Below are positions 1-5,500 of a stretch of 5,500 nt of DNA, one piece after another (the stretch's first letter is position 1; the number at the start of each line of letters is the position of its first letter). The stretch spans positions 1 to 5,500 of the forward strand of contig JAISDH010000215.1 in the NCBI GenBank assembly GCA_031264975.1. Direction: 5' to 3'. This stretch comes from Bacteroidales bacterium (lineage in GTDB: Bacteria; Bacteroidota; Bacteroidia; Bacteroidales; WCHB1-69). A program made the position numbers and the translations under genes. The notes under the pieces are model-generated. The model was given only the letters and a program-made list of their open reading frames with translations. It did no database searches and was not told the origin of the DNA.

Positions 1-2
1 TA

Positions 3-371
3 CATAAAAAAACGCCTGTCGGTTATATCAATGTTTCATCACCGGAATTGACAGCGTTGGAGTTTTTCGATTATATCCACAAGTTTGGAATAAACCGGAT
101 TACCACGGTGTTGCAGGAATTGGCGGAAGCCATGAAGCCGGCGCCACTTCTGAAAATAGCCAGGAAATATTCCAATACGGCTGCCATACAGCGTTTGGGG
201 TACATTCTGGAACGGGAAGTTTCGGCAGAAAAGTTGTCGGATTCATTATGGAAAGCATTGAATGAGAGAACTTGTTTCCCTGTTCCCCTTTCGCCTCAAA
301 AAGAGAAAAGAGGAGAAACAGACAGCAAATGGAAGATAATCAAAAATATGGAGATTGAGAGTGATTTATGA
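3..371 (+). CDS. AbiEi-type antitoxin / transcriptional regulator, C-terminal part (5' end outside window)
   Basis: This is the C-terminal 122 residues of a gene open at the left edge; the reading frame starts at base 3 and ends at TGA 369-371. The readable part begins HKKTPVGYINVSSPELTALE and continues with FFDYIHKFGINRITTVLQEL, a pattern I recognise from the C-terminal domain of AbiEi-family antitoxins of type IV AbiE toxin-antitoxin systems. The tail KWKIIKNMEIESDL also fits that family's usual end. In known systems AbiEi has an N-terminal winged helix that represses the operon and a C-terminal domain needed to neutralise the AbiEii nucleotidyltransferase; the winged helix would lie upstream of this window. 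A TTG at 48 gives an open frame start but is internal, because the same frame is open and family-like before it. The stop overlaps the next start as ATGA, the normal arrangement for abiEi-abiEii. The partner toxin is broken, so this may be an orphan antitoxin. The family call is from memory of sequence patterns, not a search. Confidence 0.8.
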   Translation, partial: HKKTPVGYINVSSPELTALEFFDYIHKFGINRITTVLQELAEAMKPAPLLKIARKYSNTAAIQRLGYILEREVSAEKLSDSLWKALNERTCFPVPLSPQKEKRGETDSKWKIIKNMEIESDL

Positions 372-412
372 TACCGCAACGATACATAGAAGAATGGAAA
401 TTGGAAATATAG
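368..412 (+). pseudogene. 5' remnant of AbiEii-type nucleotidyltransferase toxin gene
   Basis: An ATG at 368 overlaps the abiEi stop (ATGA) and opens a 14-codon frame, MIPQRYIEEWKLEI, ending at TAG 410-412. The start MIPQ-YI-EW is how Bacteroidales AbiEii toxins typically begin; in intact genes this is followed by a proline-tryptophan segment and then the nucleotidyltransferase core with its GGTALHK-like motif. None of that core is present here or elsewhere in the window. Similarity appears to stop after about codon 11 (near base 400), where the sequence becomes AT-rich and passes into the promoter of the methyltransferase. The toxin has therefore lost essentially its whole coding region, including all catalytic residues. 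A chance short ORF is possible, but the overlap position and the family-like first residues make a truncated toxin gene the better reading. Confidence 0.7.
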
Positions 413-415
413 TCG

Positions 416-423
416 TATCTTTG
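416..423 (+). promoter_or_regulatory. Bacteroidales-type -7 element (TATCTTTG) for the methyltransferase operon
   Basis: TATCTTTG matches the Bacteroidota primary sigma factor -7 consensus TAnnTTTG exactly. It lies 65 nt before the methyltransferase ATG, which would give a leader of roughly 60 nt. No good -33 TTTG lies at the usual 19-21 nt spacing; the nearest TTGG (401-404) is only 11 nt upstream, so the -33 part is weak. A second, poorer candidate is TATATTTT at 453-460, with TTTG at 433-436 upstream but a short 16-nt spacer. The promoter sits just after the AbiEii remnant, which suggests it arrived with the downstream genes. Confidence 0.55.
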
Positions 424-447
424 CAAAAGTTTTTTGCATGAAAAAAC
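422..447. repeat. Overlapping short inverted repeats at the predicted transcription start
   Basis: Two nested dyads share bases here. TGCAAAA (422-428) and TTTTGCA (432-438) are separated by 3 nt; GTTTTTT (429-435) and AAAAAAC (441-447) are separated by GCATG. They cover the end of the -7 element and the expected start of transcription. This is where an operator for an autoregulated methyltransferase or a bound regulator could sit. The arms are AT-rich and short, so chance is a real alternative and no binding protein is identified. Confidence 0.3.
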
Positions 448-488
448 AATGATATATTTTCACAATTAGTTGATTTTTAGATACATAC

Positions 489-1538
489 ATGATTGGAGTT
501 GATGCATTTTCTGGCGTAGGCGGCATGTCCTTAGGGGCTTCAATGGCTGGCGTGAACGTGAAATTTGCTGTGGAGATAGACAAATATGCAGCAGAAACGT
601 TTATGGCTAATCATAAGGGTGTTACTATGTTTAACGATGATGTTCAAAACTTACATAAAATACCGCTTAACAAAACAAAAGATACTACTATCCTTTTCGG
701 AGGTCCACCTTGTCAAGGTTTTTCATACTCAAATCAAAGAACAAGAAACAAAAATAATACAAAAAATTGGCTGTTTAAAGAGTTTGTTCGTTTAACAAAA
801 TTGTGGCAACCCGATTGGTTTGTTTTAGAAAATGTTAGTGGAATTTTACACACAGAGAAAGGATTTTTTTTGGAACAAATTCTTGATGATTTTAACAATA
901 TCGGATATACTTTGAGTTACAAATTATGTAATGCTACAGATTTTGGAGTTCCACAAAAAAGGGCACGTTTTTTTCTCGTTGGCTCAAAACACGACATTAC
1001 ATTTAAATTCCCCGACACAACAGGACAACAAACTATTACGGTAAAAGATGCGATAAGCGATTTGCCATTTCTTACAAATGGCGCTAATTTTGATAAACTC
1101 GAATATAAAACCGAAGCAACTTCTACTTATGCGAGGACGCTTAGAGGAAAAAGCAAACACTCTCTATGTAATAACGTAACAAGAAATTCAGATTTAGTTA
1201 TTGAGCGTTATACACACATTCCACCAGGAGGAAATTGGGAAAATATTCCTAATCATTTAATGTCTAATTATAAAGATCACTCGCGTTGCCACGATGGCAT
1301 TTATTTTAGATTGAAAGAAGATGAACCGTCTCTTGTTATCGGAAATTATCGTAAAAACATGCTGATACACCCGACAGAAGACCGGGGGCTTTCTGTTCGT
1401 GAAGCAGCGAGATTACAATCTTTTCCTGACTGGTTTATTTTTAAAGGCAGTGTCGGATTTCAACAACAGCAGGTAGGAAATGCAGTGCCGCCTCTTTTGG
1501 CAAAGGCAATATTTAGTCAAATATATAGGTATCAATAA
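489..1538 (+). CDS. C5-cytosine-specific DNA methyltransferase (Dcm family)
   Basis: The 349-residue product transfers a methyl group from S-adenosylmethionine to carbon 5 of cytosine at a specific DNA site. All major family motifs are present in order: motif I DAFSGVGGMSLG (residues 5-16, AdoMet binding), motif IV GGPPCQGFS with catalytic Cys75, motif VI ENV (114-116), motif VIII QKRAR (156-160), motif IX REAARLQSFP (304-313), and motif X QQVGNAVPP (327-335). The target recognition domain should lie roughly at residues 190-290, between motifs VIII and IX; its target sequence cannot be read from the protein. The length is normal for a single-chain enzyme and there is no frameshift, so it should be active. 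The ATG at 489 is chosen because motif I begins at residue 5 and an in-frame stop (TGA 471-473) lies just upstream. It is the first gene of a tight operon, one base before the HD-domain gene. No adjacent restriction endonuclease is recognisable, so it is either an orphan or the self-marking part of a larger system formed with its neighbours. Confidence 0.96.
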   Translation: MIGVDAFSGVGGMSLGASMAGVNVKFAVEIDKYAAETFMANHKGVTMFNDDVQNLHKIPLNKTKDTTILFGGPPCQGFSYSNQRTRNKNNTKNWLFKEFVRLTKLWQPDWFVLENVSGILHTEKGFFLEQILDDFNNIGYTLSYKLCNATDFGVPQKRARFFLVGSKHDITFKFPDTTGQQTITVKDAISDLPFLTNGANFDKLEYKTEATSTYARTLRGKSKHSLCNNVTRNSDLVIERYTHIPPGGNWENIPNHLMSNYKDHSRCHDGIYFRLKEDEPSLVIGNYRKNMLIHPTEDRGLSVREAARLQSFPDWFIFKGSVGFQQQQVGNAVPPLLAKAIFSQIYRYQ

Positions 1539-1539
1539 A

Positions 1540-2565
1540 ATGTGGAACGATCAAGAAATAGAGAAATATCTCGAAAAGATTCTGAAAAAAAGGTTAGGAC
1601 AATATGATGGCAATAATTATTTTGCTGATTATATAAAGGCAAGACATGATTTGGTAGAAGATGTTTTACCCAATATTAAAATCACAGAGCCTTCATTAAC
1701 AGACCACGGCCCTTTTCATGTTGCCAATGTTCTAAAAAATGCATGGTATTTGCTAACATATCATGATGCAAGTAAAAAATTGGAAGCTATCAAAAAATTT
1801 ACGGCATTGGATTTATATGTGTTATGCTTATCCATACTGTTTCATGATGTGGGCAATATTAATGGTAGAGCAAACCATAATCGCAAAGTATTAGACGTTT
1901 ACAATTATGTAAGAAATAATAAGTCTAAATATCTTGATGAAAAGCGTTTAATAACCAAAGCAGCAGAAGTTCATTGCGGAAAGACAAATGCTGGCTCAAG
2001 CGACACATTGTTAGATATTGGCAATGAACTATATCCTTTATCAGGCGATCCAATTAAATTATTAGAAATAGTAGGCATATTAAGGTTTGCTGATGAATTG
2101 GCCGAAGGTCCACAACGCACTTCTGATTATTTGCTAAAAACAGACAAAATCACACCGGAATCAGAATTATATCATAAATATGCAAGTATTACGCACCCAT
2201 TTATTGATAGAGATGCTGGAAGAATAGTCCTAAGATATGATATTAATGTTAAAAATGAAACCATAGATTCTTTAAAAGAGATATTATTATATACGTATAA
2301 AAGAATAATAAAGCTCGACGAAGAACGGAAATATTCAAAATTTTATTCTAAATGCCTTGCTCCATTTATGCAAACAGAAGTTACATTTAATTTCTATAAT
2401 TATAATGAAGAAAATCTTTCAGAAGAACTTTTGTTCTCTATTGGTAGAATAATATTAGATGACAAATGTATACCAGGAGACAAGCAGACAGAAGCAGTAG
2501 ATTTAATAAGTAAATTTTCAGCATTGGATATTGATAGTATAATCAGTCAATTAAATATAAATTAG
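1540..2565 (+). CDS. HD-domain (metal-dependent phosphohydrolase-like) protein
   Basis: The 341-residue soluble protein carries a recognisable HD-type metal-binding set: TDHGPFH (54-60, His56 and His60), FHDVG (101-105, His102-Asp103), VHCGK (144-148, His145) and LRFADELAEGP (181-191, Asp185). This H...HD...H...D order is what HD-superfamily phosphohydrolases use to bind one or two metal ions and cleave phosphate esters, most often nucleotides or cyclic nucleotides and sometimes nucleic acid. The TDHG..H start resembles the HD domains (HD-CE-like) found beside ATPases in defence loci. The substrate cannot be inferred. Residues from about 225 onward form a second region of no recognised fold. 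I chose ATG 1540, just after the methyltransferase stop (TAA 1536-1538), because an upstream in-frame ATG at 1480 would overlap the methyltransferase by 59 nt and add residues encoded by its motif X region. The gene is followed after 6 nt by the ATPase gene, so the three products are probably made together. It could be an effector or an enzyme that removes a signal nucleotide. Confidence 0.82.
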   Translation: MWNDQEIEKYLEKILKKRLGQYDGNNYFADYIKARHDLVEDVLPNIKITEPSLTDHGPFHVANVLKNAWYLLTYHDASKKLEAIKKFTALDLYVLCLSILFHDVGNINGRANHNRKVLDVYNYVRNNKSKYLDEKRLITKAAEVHCGKTNAGSSDTLLDIGNELYPLSGDPIKLLEIVGILRFADELAEGPQRTSDYLLKTDKITPESELYHKYASITHPFIDRDAGRIVLRYDINVKNETIDSLKEILLYTYKRIIKLDEERKYSKFYSKCLAPFMQTEVTFNFYNYNEENLSEELLFSIGRIILDDKCIPGDKQTEAVDLISKFSALDIDSIISQLNIN

Positions 2566-2571
2566 CGATAT

Positions 2572-4317
2572 ATGAACAATTATATAAATCCGTTCGAGGG
2601 CGAAAGAGCAAACGCATTATCTGATGATGAAGTATTGCAATTCTATATCGAGGATAATACCTATGCCAGATTTATCCGCTCAAAAAGAAATATCTTTCTT
2701 GTTGGAGAGAGAGGTTGTGGAAAAACAATGGCATTAAGATACAATTCGTTTGGCGTACTTTGCAAAAAAGCAAAACAAGACGGGCAAGATATTGATTTTT
2801 CAACGATTGGAATACACATTAGCGGCTCATCTATTTTGCATAAACAGGAATATTTACTATTAGTTGATGATTTTCGCAGAAGTATTACCTGTGAACACTT
2901 TTTGGTATTGTCTATTATGTGGGAAATAGCAAATTCATTATGTAAGGCAACAGAAATTCAGGATGCTATAAAACAAGAATCAGACAGATTATTGCAAGAT
3001 TTCGAGTATATTCTGGGATTTGAATTAAAAAAAGAATACGATTTCTTTACTGTGGTTAGAAATTTTACATTACACGAGGCAAGATTAACGCAAAATAAAA
3101 TTAACAGATATGATAGCGATGAATTTTATGATAACACGATGTCTTTTTCCTCGACTATTATACCATTCATTGAATTAATTAAAAGCATATCTATTTTCAA
3201 CAATTCTCATTTTTTATTGATGATAGATGATGCTCAAACAATGAATGAATATCAAATAAAGATATTAAACTCTTGGATAGCATATAGAGACCATGCTAAT
3301 CTCAGTTTTAAGGTGGCAACGACAAAAGTAGATAGACCAAAATTTATAACTTCAACAGGTGGTACAATTTTAGAAGGACACGATTTCACTTCAATTGATA
3401 TGGAAAAACCTTTTCAAAATCCCGATTCTGATTTTTACATATTGGCGAAGAAGATTGTAAAAAAACGATTGGAACTAATTGGTTTGAATAATACTGAAGC
3501 AGAGGATTTTTTTCCCGAACACCCCAATTTTACAAAAGATATTGAAGCCTGCAAAGATTTTGTCAGAGAAGAAGCTGAAGACAAATACACAGATGGAGCG
3601 AATAAAAAAATCAATGACTATATTTATAAATATGCTCGAGCAAAATATTATAGAGACCGATTAGAAAAAGGGAAAGCCAATATGCCCCCCTATTGCGGAT
3701 TCAAAATGATTGTTGCTGTTTCAACAGGAATAATCCGTAATTTATTAGAACCCTGTTTTTTTATGTTCGACCTTGCATCTTCTAATAAAGATATTGATAT
3801 TGAAAAAATTGATTGTTCTATACAGAATCAAATCATAATAGAAAAAAGTAAAGAATTATGGACTTTTATCAATGAAGGGCTGGACAGTTCTGTTGAAAAT
3901 TGCAGTAGGGAACAAGCTAAACAAATAAGCCAACTGTTCAATAACTTAATGATATTGTTCAGAAACAGATTAAAATCACATAAATCCGAACCACGCGCGA
4001 TAACTTTTACAGTTTCTCAAAAAACGACACACGAAAAGACATATAATCAAGTTAAAAAATTGTTGGATATTGCGAGAAAATCACAAATTTTATATACTCG
4101 AACTTCGCGTTCAAAAGACGATGGAAAATTGGAAACATATTACACCCCCAACAGGTTGTTATTCCCTTCATTAGGACTTGACCCTGAAGGGCAACACGCA
4201 CGTGCATCACTTAAAGCAAGCGATTTGTGGAATGCCGCAGAAAGAAATACTCCAATTCCTTATGGAGATGATAATGAAACAGTAAAACAGCAAACATTAT
4301 TTGATAATTATGAATGA
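2572..4317 (+). CDS. P-loop AAA ATPase, ORC-CDC6-like
   Basis: The 581-residue protein has a clear Walker A motif, GERGCGKT (45-52), after a short N-terminal segment beginning NPFEGERANALSDDE, and a Walker B motif, FLLMIDDA (214-221), with paired acidic Asp219-Asp220. VATTK (248-252) after a beta-strand-like stretch fits a sensor 1 position, and GIIRNLLEP (386-394) could hold a sensor 2 arginine. The Walker A to B distance, about 165 residues, is long, implying an insertion between them. The C-terminal region (about 475-560) looks like a winged-helix DNA-binding module: a helical stretch (YNQVKKLLDIARKS), a basic strand-like turn and a conserved-looking PNRLLFPSLGLDPEGQHAR segment. This overall plan, AAA module then wHTH, resembles ORC-CDC6-type ATPases used as sensors or motors in defence operons. 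It starts 6 nt after the HD gene and its last 8 nt overlap the next gene. It probably hydrolyses ATP in response to foreign nucleic acid; that role is inference. Confidence 0.8.
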   Translation: MNNYINPFEGERANALSDDEVLQFYIEDNTYARFIRSKRNIFLVGERGCGKTMALRYNSFGVLCKKAKQDGQDIDFSTIGIHISGSSILHKQEYLLLVDDFRRSITCEHFLVLSIMWEIANSLCKATEIQDAIKQESDRLLQDFEYILGFELKKEYDFFTVVRNFTLHEARLTQNKINRYDSDEFYDNTMSFSSTIIPFIELIKSISIFNNSHFLLMIDDAQTMNEYQIKILNSWIAYRDHANLSFKVATTKVDRPKFITSTGGTILEGHDFTSIDMEKPFQNPDSDFYILAKKIVKKRLELIGLNNTEAEDFFPEHPNFTKDIEACKDFVREEAEDKYTDGANKKINDYIYKYARAKYYRDRLEKGKANMPPYCGFKMIVAVSTGIIRNLLEPCFFMFDLASSNKDIDIEKIDCSIQNQIIIEKSKELWTFINEGLDSSVENCSREQAKQISQLFNNLMILFRNRLKSHKSEPRAITFTVSQKTTHEKTYNQVKKLLDIARKSQILYTRTSRSKDDGKLETYYTPNRLLFPSLGLDPEGQHARASLKASDLWNAAERNTPIPYGDDNETVKQQTLFDNYE

Positions 4318-5164
4318 TATATTAATTATATTTCCAAGTTGGGAAGAACGTTCAATTCTCGGTTTTCAGAGAGATATTGAACAATATTCAAATCTAAGTG
4401 ACGTGGTTTTGTTCAAATTTGAAGTTTCTGCACATCCTGTTAAGACTGATAATAATATTTCAGAAATAAAGAGTATGTGTCCAAACAAGAACATTGTTTT
4501 TAATGATATAGTTATTCCAAATTCAGAAGTAGAGAAATGGCGCAAGTTGGAAGATTTTGCAAAAAATCTTAATGTCAATGCAAATATCTATGTCGATATT
4601 ACAACAATGCCACGCAGTATTATTTGGACATTGTTCTTTTTCTTCAAGCAGAAATACAAGCAAGTAACTGTAATATACCATAAGCCTAGAAGTTATAGTG
4701 ATACTTGGCTAAGCAAAGACCCTGATATTCCACAATTACTTTTTAAACATTCAGGTATTATTGAATTTGGAAAACCAACAACACTTTTTGTTTTGGCAGG
4801 GTATGACGAGGATAGAGTCATACAATTAATAAATTATTATGAGCCACAAAATGTAATTGTTGGCGAATGCAACCAGCGCAAATCTTGTAAATATGGAATA
4901 GCAAAACCTGAAATCTTTGATATAGATGAATATGATACTACGTGGGGATATAATACAATAGAACCCAAAATAAAAAATATTCTTGAAACTTCTAATCTGA
5001 TAGTTGCTTCTTTGGGACCTAAAACTGGTGCAATTTCTATATATCAATGCTTTATGAAATATTCACAAATAGCACTTTCTTATGTCCCTTGCAAAGAATT
5101 TAATATTGATTACTGTAATGGCATTGGAGAGCAATTTATAAAGACCATTGATATGAAAGTTTAA
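4310..5164 (+). CDS. Uncharacterised protein, possible two-domain Rossmann-like sensor or effector
   Basis: I do not recognise a named family for this 284-residue protein. It appears to have two alpha/beta halves. The first runs from the strand DILIIFPSWEERS (3-15) through VDITTMPRSIIW (95-106), a strand ending in a polar D-x-TT-x-PR turn and followed by a hydrophobic helix. The second starts with TLFVLAGYDEDRVIQLI (158-174) and contains IVASLGPKTGAISIY (231-245), a strand plus glycine-rich loop plus helix, and PCKEFNIDYCNGIGE (260-274) near the end. Such strand-loop-helix units suggest nucleotide or ligand binding, as in CARF-like Rossmann domains; that is a shape-based guess. There is no signal peptide, and the aromatic stretch FFFFK (109-113) is too short and too charged around it to be a membrane span. 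ATG 4310 is used; it overlaps the ATPase gene by 8 nt, implying translational coupling. A TTG at 4301 would add only three residues. It is the last gene of the operon, and its tight coupling to the ATPase suggests the two proteins act together. Confidence 0.8.
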   Translation: MNDILIIFPSWEERSILGFQRDIEQYSNLSDVVLFKFEVSAHPVKTDNNISEIKSMCPNKNIVFNDIVIPNSEVEKWRKLEDFAKNLNVNANIYVDITTMPRSIIWTLFFFFKQKYKQVTVIYHKPRSYSDTWLSKDPDIPQLLFKHSGIIEFGKPTTLFVLAGYDEDRVIQLINYYEPQNVIVGECNQRKSCKYGIAKPEIFDIDEYDTTWGYNTIEPKIKNILETSNLIVASLGPKTGAISIYQCFMKYSQIALSYVPCKEFNIDYCNGIGEQFIKTIDMKV

Positions 5165-5177
5165 TATGAGACAATAT

Positions 5178-5213
5178 AAAAAAAGCCCCGCCGAGTATCC
5201 CTCTCGACGGAGC
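5178..5213 (-). terminator. Rho-independent terminator of the minus-strand topoisomerase gene
   Basis: Read on the minus strand, arm GCTCCGTCGAG (5213-5203), loop AGGGATA (5202-5196) and arm CTCGGCGGGGC (5195-5185) give an 11-bp stem with two G-U pairs, followed by seven T residues (5184-5178). It lies about 65 nt beyond the topoisomerase stop. On the plus strand the hairpin is not followed by a T run, so it would stop the convergent operon less well, although the hairpin may still protect its 3' end. Confidence 0.88.
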
Positions 5214-5215
5214 CA

Positions 5216-5270
5216 CCACTAAAATCCTCGTGAAACAGTATTAAACCATTACGACTGTGGATTTCAGCGG
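5216..5270 (-). repeat. Long imperfect inverted repeat in the topoisomerase 3' untranslated region
   Basis: Plus-strand arms 5216-5227 (CCACTAAAATCC) and 5259-5270 (GGATTTCAGCGG) are complementary at 10 of 12 positions. In the minus-strand transcript both mismatches become G-U pairs, giving a full 12-bp stem. It is extended inward by ACAGT (5235-5239) pairing with ACTGT (5254-5258) after a 7-nt one-sided bulge. The structure sits between the gene stop and the terminator. That it pairs fully only as minus-strand RNA suggests it acts in the topB message, or is a small structured RNA, rather than as a DNA site. Confidence 0.5.
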
Positions 5271-5278
5271 CAAATGTA

Positions 5279-5500
5279 CTACTTTTTTCCTTTCCCCGCC
5301 TTCTTAACGGGAAAATCATACGTAACCCGATAGTTTTCGTCGAATTTCAATGCTGCGTCAAACGTTTTGCCCGCCTTGCTCTTAAATCCTTTGATAACAG
5401 CGGTTTTCCCCTTGGTCAGCAAGTCCGTAATCTGCCCGTCGGACAACTGTTTTTCGCTGATATTGCGGAAAACGACCAGTCCGCAATTTGCGTCTGCGCA
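5279..5500 (-). CDS. topB: DNA topoisomerase III, C-terminal end (rest outside window)
   Basis: The minus strand encodes 73 residues up to a TAG stop at 5281-5279, open at the right edge. The readable sequence starts CADANCGLVVFRNISEKQLS and continues through DLLTKGKTAVIKGFKSKAGK to a lysine-rich end. The pattern GLVVFRN...QL...LLTKGKT..IKGFKSK.G..FDAAL.FD is the C-terminal repeat found at the end of bacterial type IA topoisomerases, especially the TopB-like proteins of Bacteroidales chromosomes and conjugative elements. The two cysteines (CADANC) look like the second half of a zinc-binding knuckle. The catalytic Toprim and active-site tyrosine regions lie outside the window, so activity cannot be judged. 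The full enzyme relaxes and decatenates DNA by single-strand passage and often accompanies transfer or replication genes. It is convergent with the four-gene operon and has its own terminator. Confidence 0.85.
   Translation of the reverse strand, partial: CADANCGLVVFRNISEKQLSDGQITDLLTKGKTAVIKGFKSKAGKTFDAALKFDENYRVTYDFPVKKAGKGKK

Larger units (their letters stand above)
489..5164 (+). other. Predicted four-gene operon: C5 methyltransferase, HD protein, AAA ATPase, unknown protein
   Basis: Four genes run on the same strand with gaps of 1 nt, 6 nt and an 8-nt overlap, with no terminator-like hairpin between them. The block is visibly more AT-rich than the abiEi fragment on its left and the topB fragment on its right. 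Its left edge falls in a broken abiEii gene and its right edge meets a convergent gene, so it behaves like a cargo cassette. Co-occurrence of a DNA methyltransferase with an HD protein and an ORC-like ATPase is typical of defence loci, but I cannot match this exact combination to a named system. Confidence 0.75.

Noticed and set aside
296..583. Minus-strand open frame of 95 codons
   Set aside because: It spans the abiEi end, the intergenic promoter and the methyltransferase motif I on the opposite strand; the peptide is low-complexity, rich in Phe, Ser and Ile, and resembles nothing known.
586..795. Short plus-strand frame inside the methyltransferase
   Set aside because: It is entirely within the methyltransferase coding region in another frame, with no family resemblance.
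1480..1539. Upstream in-frame ATG giving the HD protein 20 extra residues
   Set aside because: It lies inside the methyltransferase motif X coding region and would need a 59-nt overlap; the ATG at 1540, one base after the stop, fits the operon better.
4937..4972. Possible PD-(D/E)xK nuclease signature in the last protein (Asp209, Glu218, Lys220)
   Set aside because: Only one E-x-K and a nearby Asp are seen, without the expected strand context; this is easily chance in a charged stretch.
4366..5047. Two minus-strand open frames (4366-4578 and 4826-5047)
   Set aside because: Both lie opposite the last operon gene; their peptides show no recognisable pattern, and AT-rich DNA produces such frames by chance.
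390..5180. Target-site duplications or terminal inverted repeats flanking the cassette
   Set aside because: I compared the sequence near base 400 with that near 5165-5185 by eye and found no convincing direct or inverted match; no transposase or integrase is encoded in the window.
5185..5213. Plus-strand terminator for the four-gene operon
   Set aside because: On the plus strand the hairpin is followed by CACCACT rather than a T run; only the minus-strand orientation has the T tract.
1..5500. CRISPR array, tRNA or rRNA
   Set aside because: No regularly spaced repeats and no tRNA-like or rRNA-like segments were seen on either strand; the window is almost fully coding.

Overview
The window looks like a piece of a Bacteroidota (Bacteroidales-type) genome, probably an accessory or conjugative-element region. 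Three things suggest this: a TAnnTTTG-type -7 promoter element at 416-423, an AbiEi antitoxin end and an AbiEii toxin start of the kind common in Bacteroidales, and a topoisomerase III C-terminal tail typical of the topB genes on Bacteroidales mobile elements. The genes also lack strong Shine-Dalgarno sequences, as is usual in this group. The species cannot be named from the sequence.

Layout: (1) 3-371 is the 3' end of an abiEi-type antitoxin gene. It overlaps by ATGA the first codons of an abiEii-type toxin gene, which is recognisable for only about 11 codons (368-400) before it runs into unrelated AT-rich DNA. (2) 413-488 is a short intergenic stretch with a promoter-like element and an inverted repeat. 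(3) 489-5164 is a compact four-gene plus-strand block of low GC: a complete C5-cytosine DNA methyltransferase, an HD-domain protein, an AAA/ORC-CDC6-like P-loop ATPase and a 284-residue protein of unknown function. Spacing is 1 nt, 6 nt and an 8-nt overlap, so the block is almost certainly one operon. (4) 5165-5278 holds a strong minus-strand terminator and a second long hairpin. (5) 5279-5500 is the C-terminal end of a minus-strand topoisomerase III gene, convergent with the operon.

Working model (inference): the four genes form a modification-linked defence module that replaced the toxin half of an AbiE system. The methyltransferase would mark host DNA. The ATPase would sense or remodel nucleic acid. 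The HD protein could be a nucleotide phosphohydrolase or nuclease effector. The last protein, with conserved-looking motifs but no recognised family, could be a sensor or effector. No restriction endonuclease is recognisable, so any restriction activity would have to come from the three uncharacterised partners. The flanks look clearly richer in GC than the operon by eye and by counting sample lines, which supports transfer of the block as cargo.
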